From NCBI GenBank assembly GCA_963521185.1, contig CAUQTV010000001.1:62001-126000 (forward strand): a DNA stretch of 64,000 bases. Direction: 5' to 3'. Below are positions 1-9,313 of the stretch, piece by piece; positions within the stretch are counted from its first letter, which is position 1; every line of letters begins with the position of its first letter. A program made the position numbers and the translations under genes. The stretch is from Enterobacter_D sp963521185 (GTDB taxonomy: Bacteria > Pseudomonadota > Gammaproteobacteria > Enterobacterales > Enterobacteriaceae). The notes under the pieces were generated by a model. The model saw only the letters and a program-made list of their open reading frames with translations. It was not told where the DNA came from and did no database searches.

Positions 1-133
1 CCCGGGCAAAACCCATGAAATCGCCAGTCTGGTGGGCTGGCTGTGCTCGGACAACGCCAGCTACACCACCGGACAATCGTTTATTGTCGATGGCGGGTTT
101 ATGCTGGCGAACCCGCAGTTCAAGCCAAAATAG
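1..133 (+). CDS. yohF: Short-chain dehydrogenase/reductase, C-terminal fragment (YohF-like)
   Basis: Only the last 43 codons lie in the window; the reading frame starts at base 2 and stops with TAG at 131-133. The fragment contains the SDR C-terminal signature: a helix ending LCSDNASYTTGQ followed by the strand FIVDGGFML, which in classical SDRs closes the Rossmann fold after the YxxxK active site. The active-site and cofactor residues are upstream of the window. Assignment to YohF rests on the SDR tail plus synteny (yohF is next to yohD and yohC in E. coli), so the family is secure and the symbol is an inference. Confidence 0.75.
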   Translation, partial: PGKTHEIASLVGWLCSDNASYTTGQSFIVDGGFMLANPQFKPK

Positions 134-163
134 GCCGCCCGGCGGGAGGCGAAAGTCTCCCGC

Positions 164-733
164 TCACTCCTCATCTTTATTCCACCTGCGCCGTAACCAG
201 TAGCGCAACGCCAGGGCAATCACCAGCGCCAGCACCAGCCAGATCAGATGTTTAAAATGTTGATTGAGATGATGCAGCCACGGGCCGATCACCTCGCCGC
301 CCACGTAACCCAGGGTGGTGAAGATCAGCGCCCAGACAATCGCGCCGATGATGTTAAGCGGTAAAAAGATTTTTGGCGGCAGGCGGCTTGCGCCAATCAG
401 CAGCGGGCCAATAATGCGAAAGCCGTACATAAAGCGTGAGCCGATGACAAACAGGTAAGGACGCCGCTGAATAAGCCGCTGTGCGCGCCGGATTTTATCG
501 CGATGGCGGGAGAAACGCCGCAGGATGCGATCGCCGTAGCGCCGTCCAACCAGGTAGAGCAGCTGATCGCCAATCATGCCGCCCAGCGCAACAGACACCA
601 CCACCAGCCAGAATCGAAGTAACCCCTGATGTGCGGCAACGCCTCCCAACAGGGTAATGGTTTCACCTTCCGCCACGCTGCCAATCACCAGCGCCGCGTA
701 ACCGTACTGCGCTATCAAACCGTTAATATCCAC
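164..733 (-). CDS. yohD: DedA-family inner membrane protein YohD
   Basis: DedA/VTT-family integral membrane protein, thought in the family to act in lipid or proton-motive-force homeostasis of the inner membrane. Visible family features are the N-terminal motif EGETITLLGG, a re-entrant GGMIGDQLLYLVGRR segment, and the FMYGFRIIGP region with its conserved arginine, followed by two C-terminal hydrophobic spans and a basic tail. I choose the GTG at 731-733: it aligns the product with E. coli YohD (VDINGLIAQYGYAALVIG) and leaves about 13 bases after a GGAGG. The TTG at 743-745 is directly against that Shine-Dalgarno and is unlikely. Divergent from yohC. Confidence 0.9.
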   Translation of the reverse strand: MDINGLIAQYGYAALVIGSVAEGETITLLGGVAAHQGLLRFWLVVVSVALGGMIGDQLLYLVGRRYGDRILRRFSRHRDKIRRAQRLIQRRPYLFVIGSRFMYGFRIIGPLLIGASRLPPKIFLPLNIIGAIVWALIFTTLGYVGGEVIGPWLHHLNQHFKHLIWLVLALVIALALRYWLRRRWNKDEE

Positions 734-906
734 GTGAAAAACCAACCCTCCCTTTCAACATTATGAAGTAAGCATATACGCTGAAAACCGATCGCGTTAA
801 CCGAAGGGCGGCGTTGTTGAGGCTTGATTTCGCTTCGCTCAAAAAATAAACAGTATTTGCATTATACTTACAGGGTCGTAGTTCGGGCTGACTGCAAGGG
901 GGCGTT

Positions 907-1494
907 ATGAACCATGTCTGGGGACTCTTTTCCCATCCCGATCGTGAAATGCAGGTGATCAAAAGCGAAAACGAAACTGTTTCGCACCACTACACGCACC
1001 ATGTGTTAATGATGGCCGCCGTGCCGGTGCTCTGCGCCTTTATCGGCACCACGCAGATTGGCTGGAACTTCGGTGACGGTAACATCATGAAGCTGTCGCT
1101 GTTCAGCGGTCTGTATTTGGGGATCCTGTTTTATGCCCTGATGCTGGCGGGTGTCGCCGTGATGGGCCGCGTGATTTACTGGATGGCGCGAAACTATCCA
1201 CAGCGTCCGTCGCTGGCACGCTGCATGGTGTTCGCCGGTTACGTGGCGACACCGCTGTTTCTGAGCGGCATCGTCGCGCTCTATCCGCTGGTGTGGCTCT
1301 GCGCGCTGGTAGGCACCGCGGCGTTGTTCTACACCGGGTATCTGCTGTATATCGGTATTCCGACCTTCCTCAACATTAACCGCGAAGAGGGCCTGAGCTT
1401 CTCCAGCTCCACGCTCGCCATCGGCGTGCTGGTGCTTGAAGTGCTGCTGGCGCTAACCGTGATCCTTTGGGGCTACGGTTACCGTCTGTTCTGA
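907..1494 (+). CDS. yohC: Yip1-family inner membrane protein YohC
   Basis: 195-residue polytopic membrane protein matching E. coli YohC (Yip1 domain). After a hydrophilic N-terminus (MNHVWGLFSHPDREMQVIKSE) there are about five hydrophobic spans. No catalytic motif is evident and the physiological role is not established. The ATG is preceded by GGGGGC at suitable spacing. It is transcribed divergently from yohD and is followed by a strong inverted repeat, so it is probably monocistronic. Confidence 0.9.
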   Translation: MNHVWGLFSHPDREMQVIKSENETVSHHYTHHVLMMAAVPVLCAFIGTTQIGWNFGDGNIMKLSLFSGLYLGILFYALMLAGVAVMGRVIYWMARNYPQRPSLARCMVFAGYVATPLFLSGIVALYPLVWLCALVGTAALFYTGYLLYIGIPTFLNINREEGLSFSSSTLAIGVLVLEVLLALTVILWGYGYRLF

Positions 1495-1500
1495 CCCTGA

Positions 1501-1532
1501 TTGCATTGCTGGTGTGAATACCAGCAATGCAA
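1501..1532 (+). terminator. Inverted repeat after yohC, probable terminator
   Basis: Perfect 13-base arms (TTGCATTGCTGGT and its complement) with a 6-base loop, starting 6 bases after the yohC stop and followed by CTTTCC. The stem is strong but the U-tract is weak, so termination is likely but not certain. Confidence 0.65.
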
Positions 1533-1666
1533 CTTTCCGCAACGAATCTTCTCTGGCGGCAAGGCATGCGGACGGCTATCATGCTTTTGCCAGCTTTTGT
1601 TATTGTAAATGCCGACAAAAGCGGTGTGCGTCATAACGTGCGTGAATCATTATCAGAAGTCTCATC

Positions 1667-2617
1667 ATGCTGAAATTCCGTGTTTCCTTACTAAGCCTCG
1701 CGCTTGTACTGACCGTGCCTGCCGCGCCCTACGCGCTGGCAAAAACCGCTGCGGCGACCACCACAGCGGCGCAGCCAGAGATTGCCTCAGGCAGCGCGAT
1801 GATTGTTGATCTGCAAAACAATAACGTGATTTATGCCAGCCACCCGGATCTGGTGCGCCCGATTGCGTCGATCACCAAAATGATGACCGCGATGGTGGTG
1901 CTGGACGCCCGCCTGCCGCTGGATGAAATTCTGACGGTGGATATCAGTCAGACCCCGGAGATGAAGGGGATCTACTCCCGCGTGCGCCTGAACAGCGAAA
2001 TCAGCCGCAAGAACATGCTGCTGCTGGCACTGATGTCTTCTGAAAACCGTGCGGCGGCGAGCCTCGCTCACCACTATCCGGGCGGTTACGACGCGTTTAT
2101 TCGCGCGATGAACGCCAAAGCGAAAGCGCTGGGCATGACCAATACGCGTTTTGTGGAGCCGACCGGGCTGTCGATTCACAACGTCTCAACGGCGCGCGAT
2201 CTCACCAAACTGCTGATTGCCACGAAGCAATATCCGCTGTTGGGCCAGTTGAGCACCACGCGTGAAGAGATGGCGACCTTTGCGCACCCGGCGTATACCT
2301 TGCCGTTCCGCAACACTAACCATCTGGTGTACCGCGATAACTGGAATATTCAGCTGACCAAAACCGGCTTTACCAACGCGGCAGGTCATTGCCTGGTGAT
2401 GCGCACCGTGATCAACGGAAAATCGGTGGCGTTAGTGGTGATGGACGCGTTCGGCAAATATACCCACTTCGCCGACGCCAGCCGTCTGCGCACGTGGATT
2501 GAAACCGGCAAAGTGCAGCCTGTTCCGGCGTCAGCGCTCGCCTATAAGCGTCAAAAAGCCGCGCAAATGGCCAGCACCGGCAGCGCCGCAGGCGAGCAAA
2601 CCGCGCAAAACGATTAG
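1667..2617 (+). CDS. pbpG: D-alanyl-D-alanine endopeptidase PBP7
   Basis: Periplasmic low-molecular-weight penicillin-binding protein that cleaves D-Ala-meso-DAP cross-links in peptidoglycan. The three serine-penicilloyl-transferase motifs are all present: S68-I-T-K71 (nucleophile and general base), S125-E-N127, and K232-T-G234. The N-terminus is a Sec signal peptide ending near residue 25 (PYALA). The length of 316 residues is close to the 310 of E. coli PbpG, and the C-terminal tail is rich in Ala, Ser and Gln. In E. coli, pbpG lies between yohC and dld, as here, except that a GNAT gene intervenes. Confidence 0.95.
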   Translation: MLKFRVSLLSLALVLTVPAAPYALAKTAAATTTAAQPEIASGSAMIVDLQNNNVIYASHPDLVRPIASITKMMTAMVVLDARLPLDEILTVDISQTPEMKGIYSRVRLNSEISRKNMLLLALMSSENRAAASLAHHYPGGYDAFIRAMNAKAKALGMTNTRFVEPTGLSIHNVSTARDLTKLLIATKQYPLLGQLSTTREEMATFAHPAYTLPFRNTNHLVYRDNWNIQLTKTGFTNAAGHCLVMRTVINGKSVALVVMDAFGKYTHFADASRLRTWIETGKVQPVPASALAYKRQKAAQMASTGSAAGEQTAQND

Positions 2618-2623
2618 GATTCT

Positions 2624-2710
2624 TGTAGGCCGGGTAAGGCGCTAACCGCTACTCTGATTTTCGTAGGCCGGGTAAGGCGCAGCCGCCACCCGGCATTTAC
2701 TACCCGGCAT
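2624..2710. repeat. REP/BIME palindromic repeats
   Basis: Copies of the enterobacterial REP core (GTAGGCCGGGTAAGGCGC and, inverted, GCCACCCGGCATTTAC) occur in the gap between the convergent pbpG and acetyltransferase genes. Such elements bind DNA gyrase or IHF and stabilise 3' ends of mRNAs in E. coli. Confidence 0.85.
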
Positions 2711-2729
2711 TTACCACCAAACCCCAACG

Positions 2730-3284
2730 TTACTCCGGCAGCGTCCAGTCACCGTCGTTGAGTGAGCGCTGCATAATCAGCGTATCGCGCCAGTCGCCTT
2801 TTTTATAGCCCACGCTTCGCAGTTGCCCAACCACCTCAAAGCCGTGCTTTTTATGTAACCGCAGCGAACCGGCATTGTTGTGACCATCGCCCACCACTGC
2901 CACTATTTGACGCCACGGACCCTCTTCACAGCGGGCAATCAGCGCGTCCATCAGCGTACTGCCGATACCGCGACCGGTCATGCTGGCGTCAACATAAATG
3001 GATTCTTCGAGGGTGTAACGGTAGGCGTGGCGGGGACGATACTGTTTCGCGTAGCAATAGCCGACCACAATGCCCTGATACAGCGCCAGCATCCACGGCA
3101 GCCCTTCAGCGGCGATGTTGCTCATGCGCTTGCGCATCTCTTCAATGGTGGGGGGAACTTCTTCAAAGGAGGCGCGACCATGCAGCACGTGCCACGCGTA
3201 GATGGCGGCGATGGCATGAACGTCATCAGGCCGTGCATCACGGATCTCAACCTCTGTTCCAGCTAACACATCTATGACAGACAT
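2730..3284 (-). CDS. GNAT N-acetyltransferase (MnaT / phosphinothricin acetyltransferase-like)
   Basis: 184-residue acetyl-CoA-dependent acyltransferase of the PAT/YncA(MnaT) group. Motif A, with the acetyl-CoA pyrophosphate-binding signature, reads IYVDASMTGRGIGSTLMDALI; the group-specific SFEEVPPT and VGYCYAKQYRPR segments are also present, as is VGYKKGDWRDTLIMQR near the end. Relatives acetylate methionine sulfone/sulfoximine or phosphinothricin-like amino acids; the substrate here is not determined. I choose the ATG at 3282-3284, preceded by GAGGAG at 10 bases, rather than the longer upstream ORF. It interrupts the pbpG-dld adjacency seen in E. coli. Confidence 0.85.
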   Translation of the reverse strand: MSVIDVLAGTEVEIRDARPDDVHAIAAIYAWHVLHGRASFEEVPPTIEEMRKRMSNIAAEGLPWMLALYQGIVVGYCYAKQYRPRHAYRYTLEESIYVDASMTGRGIGSTLMDALIARCEEGPWRQIVAVVGDGHNNAGSLRLHKKHGFEVVGQLRSVGYKKGDWRDTLIMQRSLNDGDWTLPE

Positions 3285-3392
3285 GGTGCAGGTGCTCCTC
3301 ATCGTCTGGCGACAGGCCATAGAAACGTTTCTATAGCGGCATGCCGCTACTCTAGTACGAATGAGGCGCACATGACAATCGGCTGCGCGGGG

Positions 3393-5150
3393 CTAAGGTG
3401 TCCGACCAGTTGTTACGCTGATATCTTCTGCCAGCGGATCCCGCTCGCCCCAGTGTTTCTGCTTGCTGGTTTTACCAATACCGGGGTTCATACTGTTTGT
3501 AGGGTCATTCTCGCGATAAAACTGTTTTAAACTTTCTGCGGCTTCATAGAGGTGTCCGACATTATGTTCTGCCGGGTAGTGCGCGCCGCGATCCCGTAGC
3601 AGGGCCAGCATCTGATCCTTGAGCGCATGCGCATCCACGCCTTTTTTGACGATGTAATCCTGATGGAACACATAGCACATAAAGTGACCGTAATAGAGCT
3701 TGTGCACCAGTTGGCTGTCGATCTCCGGGGGCAGGGTTTCAAACCAGTCGGTGTCGTTGCGGCGCAGGGCAATGTCGAGCGCCAGAATATCTTCCACCTC
3801 GTCGGCATGCACCGCCTGATAACGGATCGCCGCACCCGCGGCGGCAAAGCGATGCAAAAACGCCTTGCTGCCTTCTTCCGGCGTGCAGGCGAAGAAATCG
3901 CCCTCGGCGTTGGCAAAATACTCTTTCAGCCACGCCTGCGCTTCGGCTATGCCGTCCCCCGACATTTTCAGCAGCAGGTGATGCTCGTACTTATCGCGCC
4001 AGCTTTTCATGCGCGGCGGCAGGTGATTAGGGAAAAGATGCCCGAGCTTCTGCATTGCCCGGTCGGTAAAGTGCGGCTTAAACAGCGGCACTTTTTGCAG
4101 CCAGGCGTCGGTGCGTCCTTTGAGCGTAAAGAAGAACGGCATCTTGTCGGTGCCCAGCTTGTCGATCATCAGGAAGGTGTCTTTGCCGTAGCGCGCGGCG
4201 ATATCGTAGATGTCGCGGTGCATATACTCCCCGGCAACCGGCAGATGCGTGAAATTCGCCAGAATATGGCGGCGGATCGCTGTCAGCACCTGCGGCTGAT
4301 TGGTGCCGATGTAAAACACCTGCTGGCGTTTTTCGGCGGGAAAGGTGTCGAGACGCACGGCAAACACCGCGAGCTTCCCGGCGCAGCCGGAAGACTCAAA
4401 CAGGCGCTGCGGATCGGCGTTATAGCGGGCGGGCGTGTCCGCCTCGATGTCGCGCACGCGGGTAATATAGTCGTGATCGTGGGCGTGACGCCCGTCGTGG
4501 CGCACCGCGTCCGGGCGCAGACGCTCATCGTCAAGCGTGCTCAATATCTGCTCCGGCGTCTGCCCCAGTTCAATGCCGAGATGGTTCACCAGCTGTAGCT
4601 GGCCCTGCTCAGTAATGCGCGCAAACAGCGACATTTCGGTGTACGCCGGGCCGCGCTGCACCAGCGAACCGCCGGAGTTATTGCAGATGCCGCCGATCAC
4701 CGACGCGCCAATGCACGAGGAGCCGATCACCGAGTGCGGCTCGCGCCCCAGCGGTTTGAGCGCTTTTTCCAGCGTATACAGCGTGGTACCCGGAAACGCC
4801 AGCACCTGCTCGCCGTTATCCAGCAGCTGAAGTTTGTCCAGCCGCAGGGTGCTTATGATCACGATCTCGCGGTCATAGTCATTACCGTTCGGCGTGGAGC
4901 CTTCCGTCAGGCCGGTATTCGCCGCCTGCATCAGAATAATTTTGTCCGCCCGCACGCAGGCGCTTAATACGTGCCACAGCTCAAGCAGCGTGCCGGGAAA
5001 GACCACCGCCAGCGCATCGCCCTGGCCGGAGCGGAACCCTTTACGGTAGCGCGCGGTTTTTTCAGGATCGCTAAGTACGTGCGACTGACCGACGAGGCGC
5101 GTCAGTTCATTTAAAAAGGCGTTGTGGTGAGCATTACGGGCGGTCGACAT
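3393..5150 (-). CDS. dld: Quinone-dependent D-lactate dehydrogenase
   Basis: Peripheral inner-membrane flavoprotein oxidising D-lactate to pyruvate and feeding electrons to ubiquinone. The N-terminal FAD-binding type 4 (PCMH) fold is visible as QAANTGLTEGSTPNG and GREPHSVIGSSCIGASVIGG. The cap and membrane-binding domains follow and match E. coli Dld closely, ending in the flavin-enzyme segment ENDPTNSMNPGIGK. I use the ATG at 5148-5150 because it follows a GGAG at 6 bases and begins MSTARNAHHNAFLNE, giving 585 residues (E. coli 571). It is divergent from bglX across a 197-base gap. Confidence 0.96.
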   Translation of the reverse strand: MSTARNAHHNAFLNELTRLVGQSHVLSDPEKTARYRKGFRSGQGDALAVVFPGTLLELWHVLSACVRADKIILMQAANTGLTEGSTPNGNDYDREIVIISTLRLDKLQLLDNGEQVLAFPGTTLYTLEKALKPLGREPHSVIGSSCIGASVIGGICNNSGGSLVQRGPAYTEMSLFARITEQGQLQLVNHLGIELGQTPEQILSTLDDERLRPDAVRHDGRHAHDHDYITRVRDIEADTPARYNADPQRLFESSGCAGKLAVFAVRLDTFPAEKRQQVFYIGTNQPQVLTAIRRHILANFTHLPVAGEYMHRDIYDIAARYGKDTFLMIDKLGTDKMPFFFTLKGRTDAWLQKVPLFKPHFTDRAMQKLGHLFPNHLPPRMKSWRDKYEHHLLLKMSGDGIAEAQAWLKEYFANAEGDFFACTPEEGSKAFLHRFAAAGAAIRYQAVHADEVEDILALDIALRRNDTDWFETLPPEIDSQLVHKLYYGHFMCYVFHQDYIVKKGVDAHALKDQMLALLRDRGAHYPAEHNVGHLYEAAESLKQFYRENDPTNSMNPGIGKTSKQKHWGERDPLAEDISVTTGRTP

Positions 5151-5347
5151 GATCCACTCCTTGTCGCGGGGCAAATAGGGTGAGGCAAATTCACGCCTTA
5201 AAGCATAGCGCGTGAAAAACCGCGTGCGGATCTAATCATCAGAAAAATCAGAGAATAACCCTGCAAGTGCGGCTACGATTATGGCACACTGCGGTTTTCG
5301 CACGCCGTGGCCGCTGATTCGGCTGTAAACACGAGAGAGTAATCGAC

Positions 5348-7645
5348 ATGAAATGGCTATGTTCTGTAGGTGTCGCTGTGAGTCTGGCGCTGCAACCCGC
5401 GCTGGCAGACGAGATGTCCGGTAATCATCCGCTGACCCCAGAAGCCCGGGATGCATTTGTCACCCAGTTGCTCAAAAAAATGACCATGGATGAAAAAATC
5501 GGTCAGCTGCGTTTAATTAGCGTCGGGCCGGATAACCCGAAAGAAGCCATTCGCGACATGATCAAAGCCAGCCAGGTCGGGGCCATTTTCAACACCGTGA
5601 CCCGGCAGGATATCCGTGCGATGCAGGATCAGGCGATGCAGCTAAGCCGCCTGAAAATCCCGCTCTTTTTTGCCTATGACGTGATCCACGGTCAGCGCAC
5701 CGTCTTCCCTATCAGCCTGGGCCTGGCCTCGTCGTTTAACCTCGACGCGGTGAAAACTGTTGGCCGCGTCTCCGCCTACGAGGCTGCAGACGACGGGCTG
5801 AACATGACCTGGGCACCTATGGTTGACGTCTCGCGCGATCCGCGCTGGGGCCGTGGCTCCGAAGGCTTCGGTGAAGACACTTATCTGACCGCCACCATGG
5901 GCAAAACCATGGTCGAATCGATGCAGGGCAAAAGCCCGGCGGATCGCTATTCGGTGATGACCAGCGTGAAACACTACGCCGCCTATGGCGCAGTGGAGGG
6001 CGGCAAAGAGTACAACACCGTGGACATGAGTCCGCAGCGTCTGTTCAACGACTACATGCCGCCGTACAAAGCGGCGCTGGACGCGGGCAGCGGTGGCGTG
6101 ATGGTGGCGCTCAATTCGCTCAACGGCACCCCGGCGTCGTCCGATTCCTGGCTGTTAAAAGATCTGCTGCGCGACGAGTGGGGCTTTAAGGGCATCACCA
6201 TTTCTGACCACGGTGCAATCAAAGAACTGATCAAGCACGGTACCGCCTCCGATCCTGAAGACGCGGTGCGCGTGGCGCTCAAGTCCGGCATCAACATGAG
6301 CATGAGCGACGAATACTACAGCAAATACCTGCCGGATCTGGTGAAGTCGGGCAAAGTGACGATGGCAGAGTTAGACGACGCCACGCGCCATGTGCTCAAC
6401 GTCAAATATGACATGGGCCTGTTTAACGATCCCTACAGCCACCTCGGCGCGAAAGAGAGCGATCCGCAGGACACCAACGCCGAAAGCCGCCTGCACCGTA
6501 CCGACGCGCGCAACGTGGCCCGTGAAAGTCTGGTGCTGCTGAAAAACCGTCTTGAGACGCTGCCGCTGAAAAAATCCGCGACCGTGGCCGTGGTCGGTCC
6601 GCTGGCGGACAGTAAGCGTGACGTGATGGGGAGCTGGTCAGCCGCAGGCGTGGCGGATCAATCCGTGACCGTGCTGACCGGCATTAAAAACGCGCTGGGT
6701 ACGCAGGGCAAAGTGGTGTACGCCAAAGGGGCGAACATCACCGACGAAAAAGATATCGTCGCCTTCCTGAACCAGTACGAACCGGCGGTGCAGGTCGATG
6801 AACGCACGCCGAAGGCGATGATTGATGAAGCGGTGAAAGCGGCCAATGCATCTGACGTGGTGGTCGCCGTGGTGGGTGAAGCCCAGGGCATGGCGCACGA
6901 AGCGTCAAGCCGCACCGATCTCACTATCCCGCAAAGCCAGCGCGATCTGATTGCCGCGCTGAAAGCCACCGGCAAACCGCTGGTGCTGGTGCTGATGAAC
7001 GGTCGTCCGCTGGCGCTGGTGAAAGAAGATCAGCAGGCTGACGCGATTCTGGAAACCTGGTTCGCCGGCACCGAAGGCGGTAACGCCATCGCCGATGTGC
7101 TGTTTGGCGATTACAACCCGTCCGGCAAACTGCCGATGTCCTTCCCGCGCTCGGTCGGCCAGATCCCGGTCTATTACAGCCACCTGAACACCGGTCGCCC
7201 GTACAACGCCGACAAGCCGAACAAATACACCTCGCGCTACTTTGACGAAGCCAACGGGCCGCTCTATCCGTTTGGCTATGGCCTGAGCTACACCACCTTT
7301 AGCCTGTCGGATGTCAAACTCTCTGCGCCGACAATGAAGCGTGACGGCAGCGTCACCGCCAGCGTAGAGGTGACCAACACCGGCAAGCGCGAAGGCGCAA
7401 CGGTGGTGCAGATGTATTTGCAGGACGTTACCGCATCGATGAGCCGCCCGGTGAAGCAGCTTAAAGGCTTCGACAAAATCACCCTCAAGCCGGGAGAAAC
7501 GCAGACCGTGAGCTTCCCGATTGACGTCGAGGCGCTGAAATTCTGGAACCAGCGCATGAAATACGACGCCGAACCCGGCAAGTTCAACGTCTTTATTGGC
7601 ACCGATTCTGCCCGCGTGAAACAGGGTGAATTCGAGTTGCAATAA
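5348..7645 (+). CDS. bglX: Periplasmic beta-glucosidase, GH3
   Basis: Retaining beta-D-glucoside glucohydrolase exported to the periplasm. It has the same length (765) as E. coli BglX. A signal peptide ends at residue 20 (LQPALA). The GH3 N-terminal barrel holds the conserved KHYAAYG segment (from K208) and the catalytic nucleophile D287 in TISDHGA. The C-terminal (alpha/beta)6 sandwich and a fibronectin-III-like domain (TNTGKREGATVVQMYLQD, last 100 residues) follow. It could help release glucose from disaccharides, which suits its position next to the GH28/transporter cluster, although it also lies here in strains lacking that cluster. Confidence 0.96.
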   Translation: MKWLCSVGVAVSLALQPALADEMSGNHPLTPEARDAFVTQLLKKMTMDEKIGQLRLISVGPDNPKEAIRDMIKASQVGAIFNTVTRQDIRAMQDQAMQLSRLKIPLFFAYDVIHGQRTVFPISLGLASSFNLDAVKTVGRVSAYEAADDGLNMTWAPMVDVSRDPRWGRGSEGFGEDTYLTATMGKTMVESMQGKSPADRYSVMTSVKHYAAYGAVEGGKEYNTVDMSPQRLFNDYMPPYKAALDAGSGGVMVALNSLNGTPASSDSWLLKDLLRDEWGFKGITISDHGAIKELIKHGTASDPEDAVRVALKSGINMSMSDEYYSKYLPDLVKSGKVTMAELDDATRHVLNVKYDMGLFNDPYSHLGAKESDPQDTNAESRLHRTDARNVARESLVLLKNRLETLPLKKSATVAVVGPLADSKRDVMGSWSAAGVADQSVTVLTGIKNALGTQGKVVYAKGANITDEKDIVAFLNQYEPAVQVDERTPKAMIDEAVKAANASDVVVAVVGEAQGMAHEASSRTDLTIPQSQRDLIAALKATGKPLVLVLMNGRPLALVKEDQQADAILETWFAGTEGGNAIADVLFGDYNPSGKLPMSFPRSVGQIPVYYSHLNTGRPYNADKPNKYTSRYFDEANGPLYPFGYGLSYTTFSLSDVKLSAPTMKRDGSVTASVEVTNTGKREGATVVQMYLQDVTASMSRPVKQLKGFDKITLKPGETQTVSFPIDVEALKFWNQRMKYDAEPGKFNVFIGTDSARVKQGEFELQ

Positions 7646-7674
7646 CGCTCATCCCATTAAAGCCATTTGTCTTC

Positions 7675-7706
7675 AACGCCTCCGTTTTCGGGGGCGTTTC
7701 TTTTTG
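7675..7706 (+). terminator. Rho-independent terminator of bglX
   Basis: Stem AACGCCTCCG / CGGGGGCGTT with a four-base TTTT loop and a following TCTTTTT tract, 29 bases after the bglX stop. It separates bglX from the following GH28 cluster. The rest of the 327-base gap 7646-7972 holds two CRP-like sites and no ORF I believe. Confidence 0.9.
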
Positions 7707-7787
7707 TGACGCGCATCCCAGCCTGAGCGGCTGACACGGCGTCGCCTCGCGCTCACACGGCTATTGCCGGATTGCACCGCGCTAAAC

Positions 7788-7803
7788 CGTGATGATTATC
7801 ACG
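7788..7803 (+). promoter_or_regulatory. CRP-like site 1 upstream of GH28 gene
   Basis: CGTGA-TGATTA-TCACG, a perfect dyad containing the full GTGA-N6-TCAC CRP core, about 170 bases before the GH28 start codon. Consistent with glucose repression of the carbohydrate cluster; FNR also recognises related dyads, but the spacing fits CRP. Confidence 0.6.
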
Positions 7804-7829
7804 CCCGCCGTTCAGGGCGCAGCGCTCAC

Positions 7830-7845
7830 TGTGATCGCTGTCATA
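7830..7845 (+). promoter_or_regulatory. CRP-like site 2 upstream of GH28 gene
   Basis: TGTGA-TCGCTG-TCATA, nine of ten consensus CRP half-site positions, centred 42 bases downstream of the centre of site 1 (roughly four helical turns). Phased tandem CRP sites are common at catabolic promoters. Confidence 0.5.
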
Positions 7846-7972
7846 TCACCCGCGCCCCCTGGCGGCGCGGCGTGAAGTTGCTCACCACTTCGACAAAAAG
7901 CGCAAAAACTCCTCACCCTCGCGTGCGCTAAAACCCGTTAAATGCGCCCATCAAAGACGATGAGGCAGCAAA

Positions 7973-9313
7973 ATGAACCTTTCTTTAGCGCAGGTGGAGA
8001 TTGACCGCAGCGGCAATTCCGTTGTGACGACACAACTTCAAATGCTGATCGACCAGCTTGCCCGCGCAGGCGGCGGCACGCTGACGCTGACGCCGGGCAA
8101 CTATCTGACCGGCACGCTGGTGTTGCCGTCGAATTTCACCCTGCATCTGGAGGCCGGGGCCTGCCTGTGGGCCAGCGCCGATGAAGCCGATTACCGGGCG
8201 GTACAAACGCACACCGTCGCGGAACGTTCGCGCATGGCGCTGCTGTATGCCTGCGAGCAGCACCACATTACGCTTAGCGGCAGCGGGCGCATTGAGGGTC
8301 ACGCCGCCGCCTGGTTTGCCGCCCAGGCCGACGCCCAGGGCTACCGTCTGCCAAAAACCACCCGCCCACGCCTGTTGGTGCTTGAAGGATGCAGCGAGGT
8401 GCGCATCACCGACGTGACGCTGGCCGACGCGCCGATGTGGACCGCGCATCTGGTCAGCTGCCGTCACGTCTTTATTCGCGGCCTGACCATCGATAACGAT
8501 TTAACCCTTTCAAATACCGACGCGTTGGATCTCGACAGCTGTCAGCACGTGCACGTCAGCGACAGTTATTTCAGCGCCGCCGATGACGGCATCTGCCTGA
8601 AAACCACCGCCAAGCCCGCGCACCTGCAACAGCCGGTAATGAATGTGACGGTCAGCAACTGCATTATCCGCTCGAAAAGCTGCGCGATAAAAATCGGCAC
8701 CGAAACCTTCGCGGATATCCGCCAGGTCACCGTCAGCCACTGTTCAATCTTTGAGTCCAATCGCGGCATTGGCCTCGTCTCGCGCGATGGTGGTGTTTTT
8801 GAGTGCCTCAGTTTCAGCCACATCCTGTTTGACTGCCAGCACGGCGACCCGTGCCACTGGGGCAAAGCCGATCCGGTGTTTGTTTCGGTGCGTACTCGCG
8901 CGCCACAGACGCGTCCCGGCCAAATCCGCCAGGTCAGCTTTAGCCATCTGACGGGGCGCGCGCAAGGGGCGATCAATTTGCACAGCGAAACGCCGGGCGA
9001 TATCCGCGATATCACCTTCGACGGCATAAGCCTTGAGCAGGTGCAGGGGCCGCATTCAGAGCAGGCGTGTTACGACGTACGCCCGCCGTGCAATCCCGAC
9101 AGCCCGACCGGCATGGGACTGGATAACGCCTACAAAGTGGATCCGCTGACCGGGCGGGCGCATGGCGTGCAGCTATACCCCGGTGGTCTGCCAGCGATTT
9201 ACGCCCAGGGTGTCGCGGGGCTTGCGCTAACAAATCTACGCCTGCGACGGCCCGAACCGTTGCCTGCGGGCTGGAATGGGGACGCTGTGGTGCAGGTTGA
9301 TAACTCAGATTAA
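7973..9313 (+). CDS. Glycoside hydrolase family 28 (polygalacturonase-like)
   Basis: 446-residue right-handed parallel beta-helix enzyme, a family that hydrolyses galacturonosyl or related linkages in pectin. The helix coils are apparent as repeated short strands (LVLEGCSEVRITDVTL, VSCRHVFIRGLTIDND, CQHVHVSDSYFS). Catalytic GH28 motifs are N181-T-D183 and A-D204-D205-G, with C-A-I-K240-I-G in place of the usual RIK. The G-H-G motif of true polygalacturonases is not visible, so the substrate may be a modified or non-polygalacturonate oligomer. No signal peptide is present, implying cytoplasmic action on imported oligosaccharides, which fits the transporter immediately downstream. The ATG follows GAGG at 7 bases. 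Confidence 0.85.
   Translation: MNLSLAQVEIDRSGNSVVTTQLQMLIDQLARAGGGTLTLTPGNYLTGTLVLPSNFTLHLEAGACLWASADEADYRAVQTHTVAERSRMALLYACEQHHITLSGSGRIEGHAAAWFAAQADAQGYRLPKTTRPRLLVLEGCSEVRITDVTLADAPMWTAHLVSCRHVFIRGLTIDNDLTLSNTDALDLDSCQHVHVSDSYFSAADDGICLKTTAKPAHLQQPVMNVTVSNCIIRSKSCAIKIGTETFADIRQVTVSHCSIFESNRGIGLVSRDGGVFECLSFSHILFDCQHGDPCHWGKADPVFVSVRTRAPQTRPGQIRQVSFSHLTGRAQGAINLHSETPGDIRDITFDGISLEQVQGPHSEQACYDVRPPCNPDSPTGMGLDNAYKVDPLTGRAHGVQLYPGGLPAIYAQGVAGLALTNLRLRRPEPLPAGWNGDAVVQVDNSD

Noticed and set aside
3627..4598. Long antisense frame within dld
   Set aside because: Shadow of dld; no domain is recognisable in the translation.
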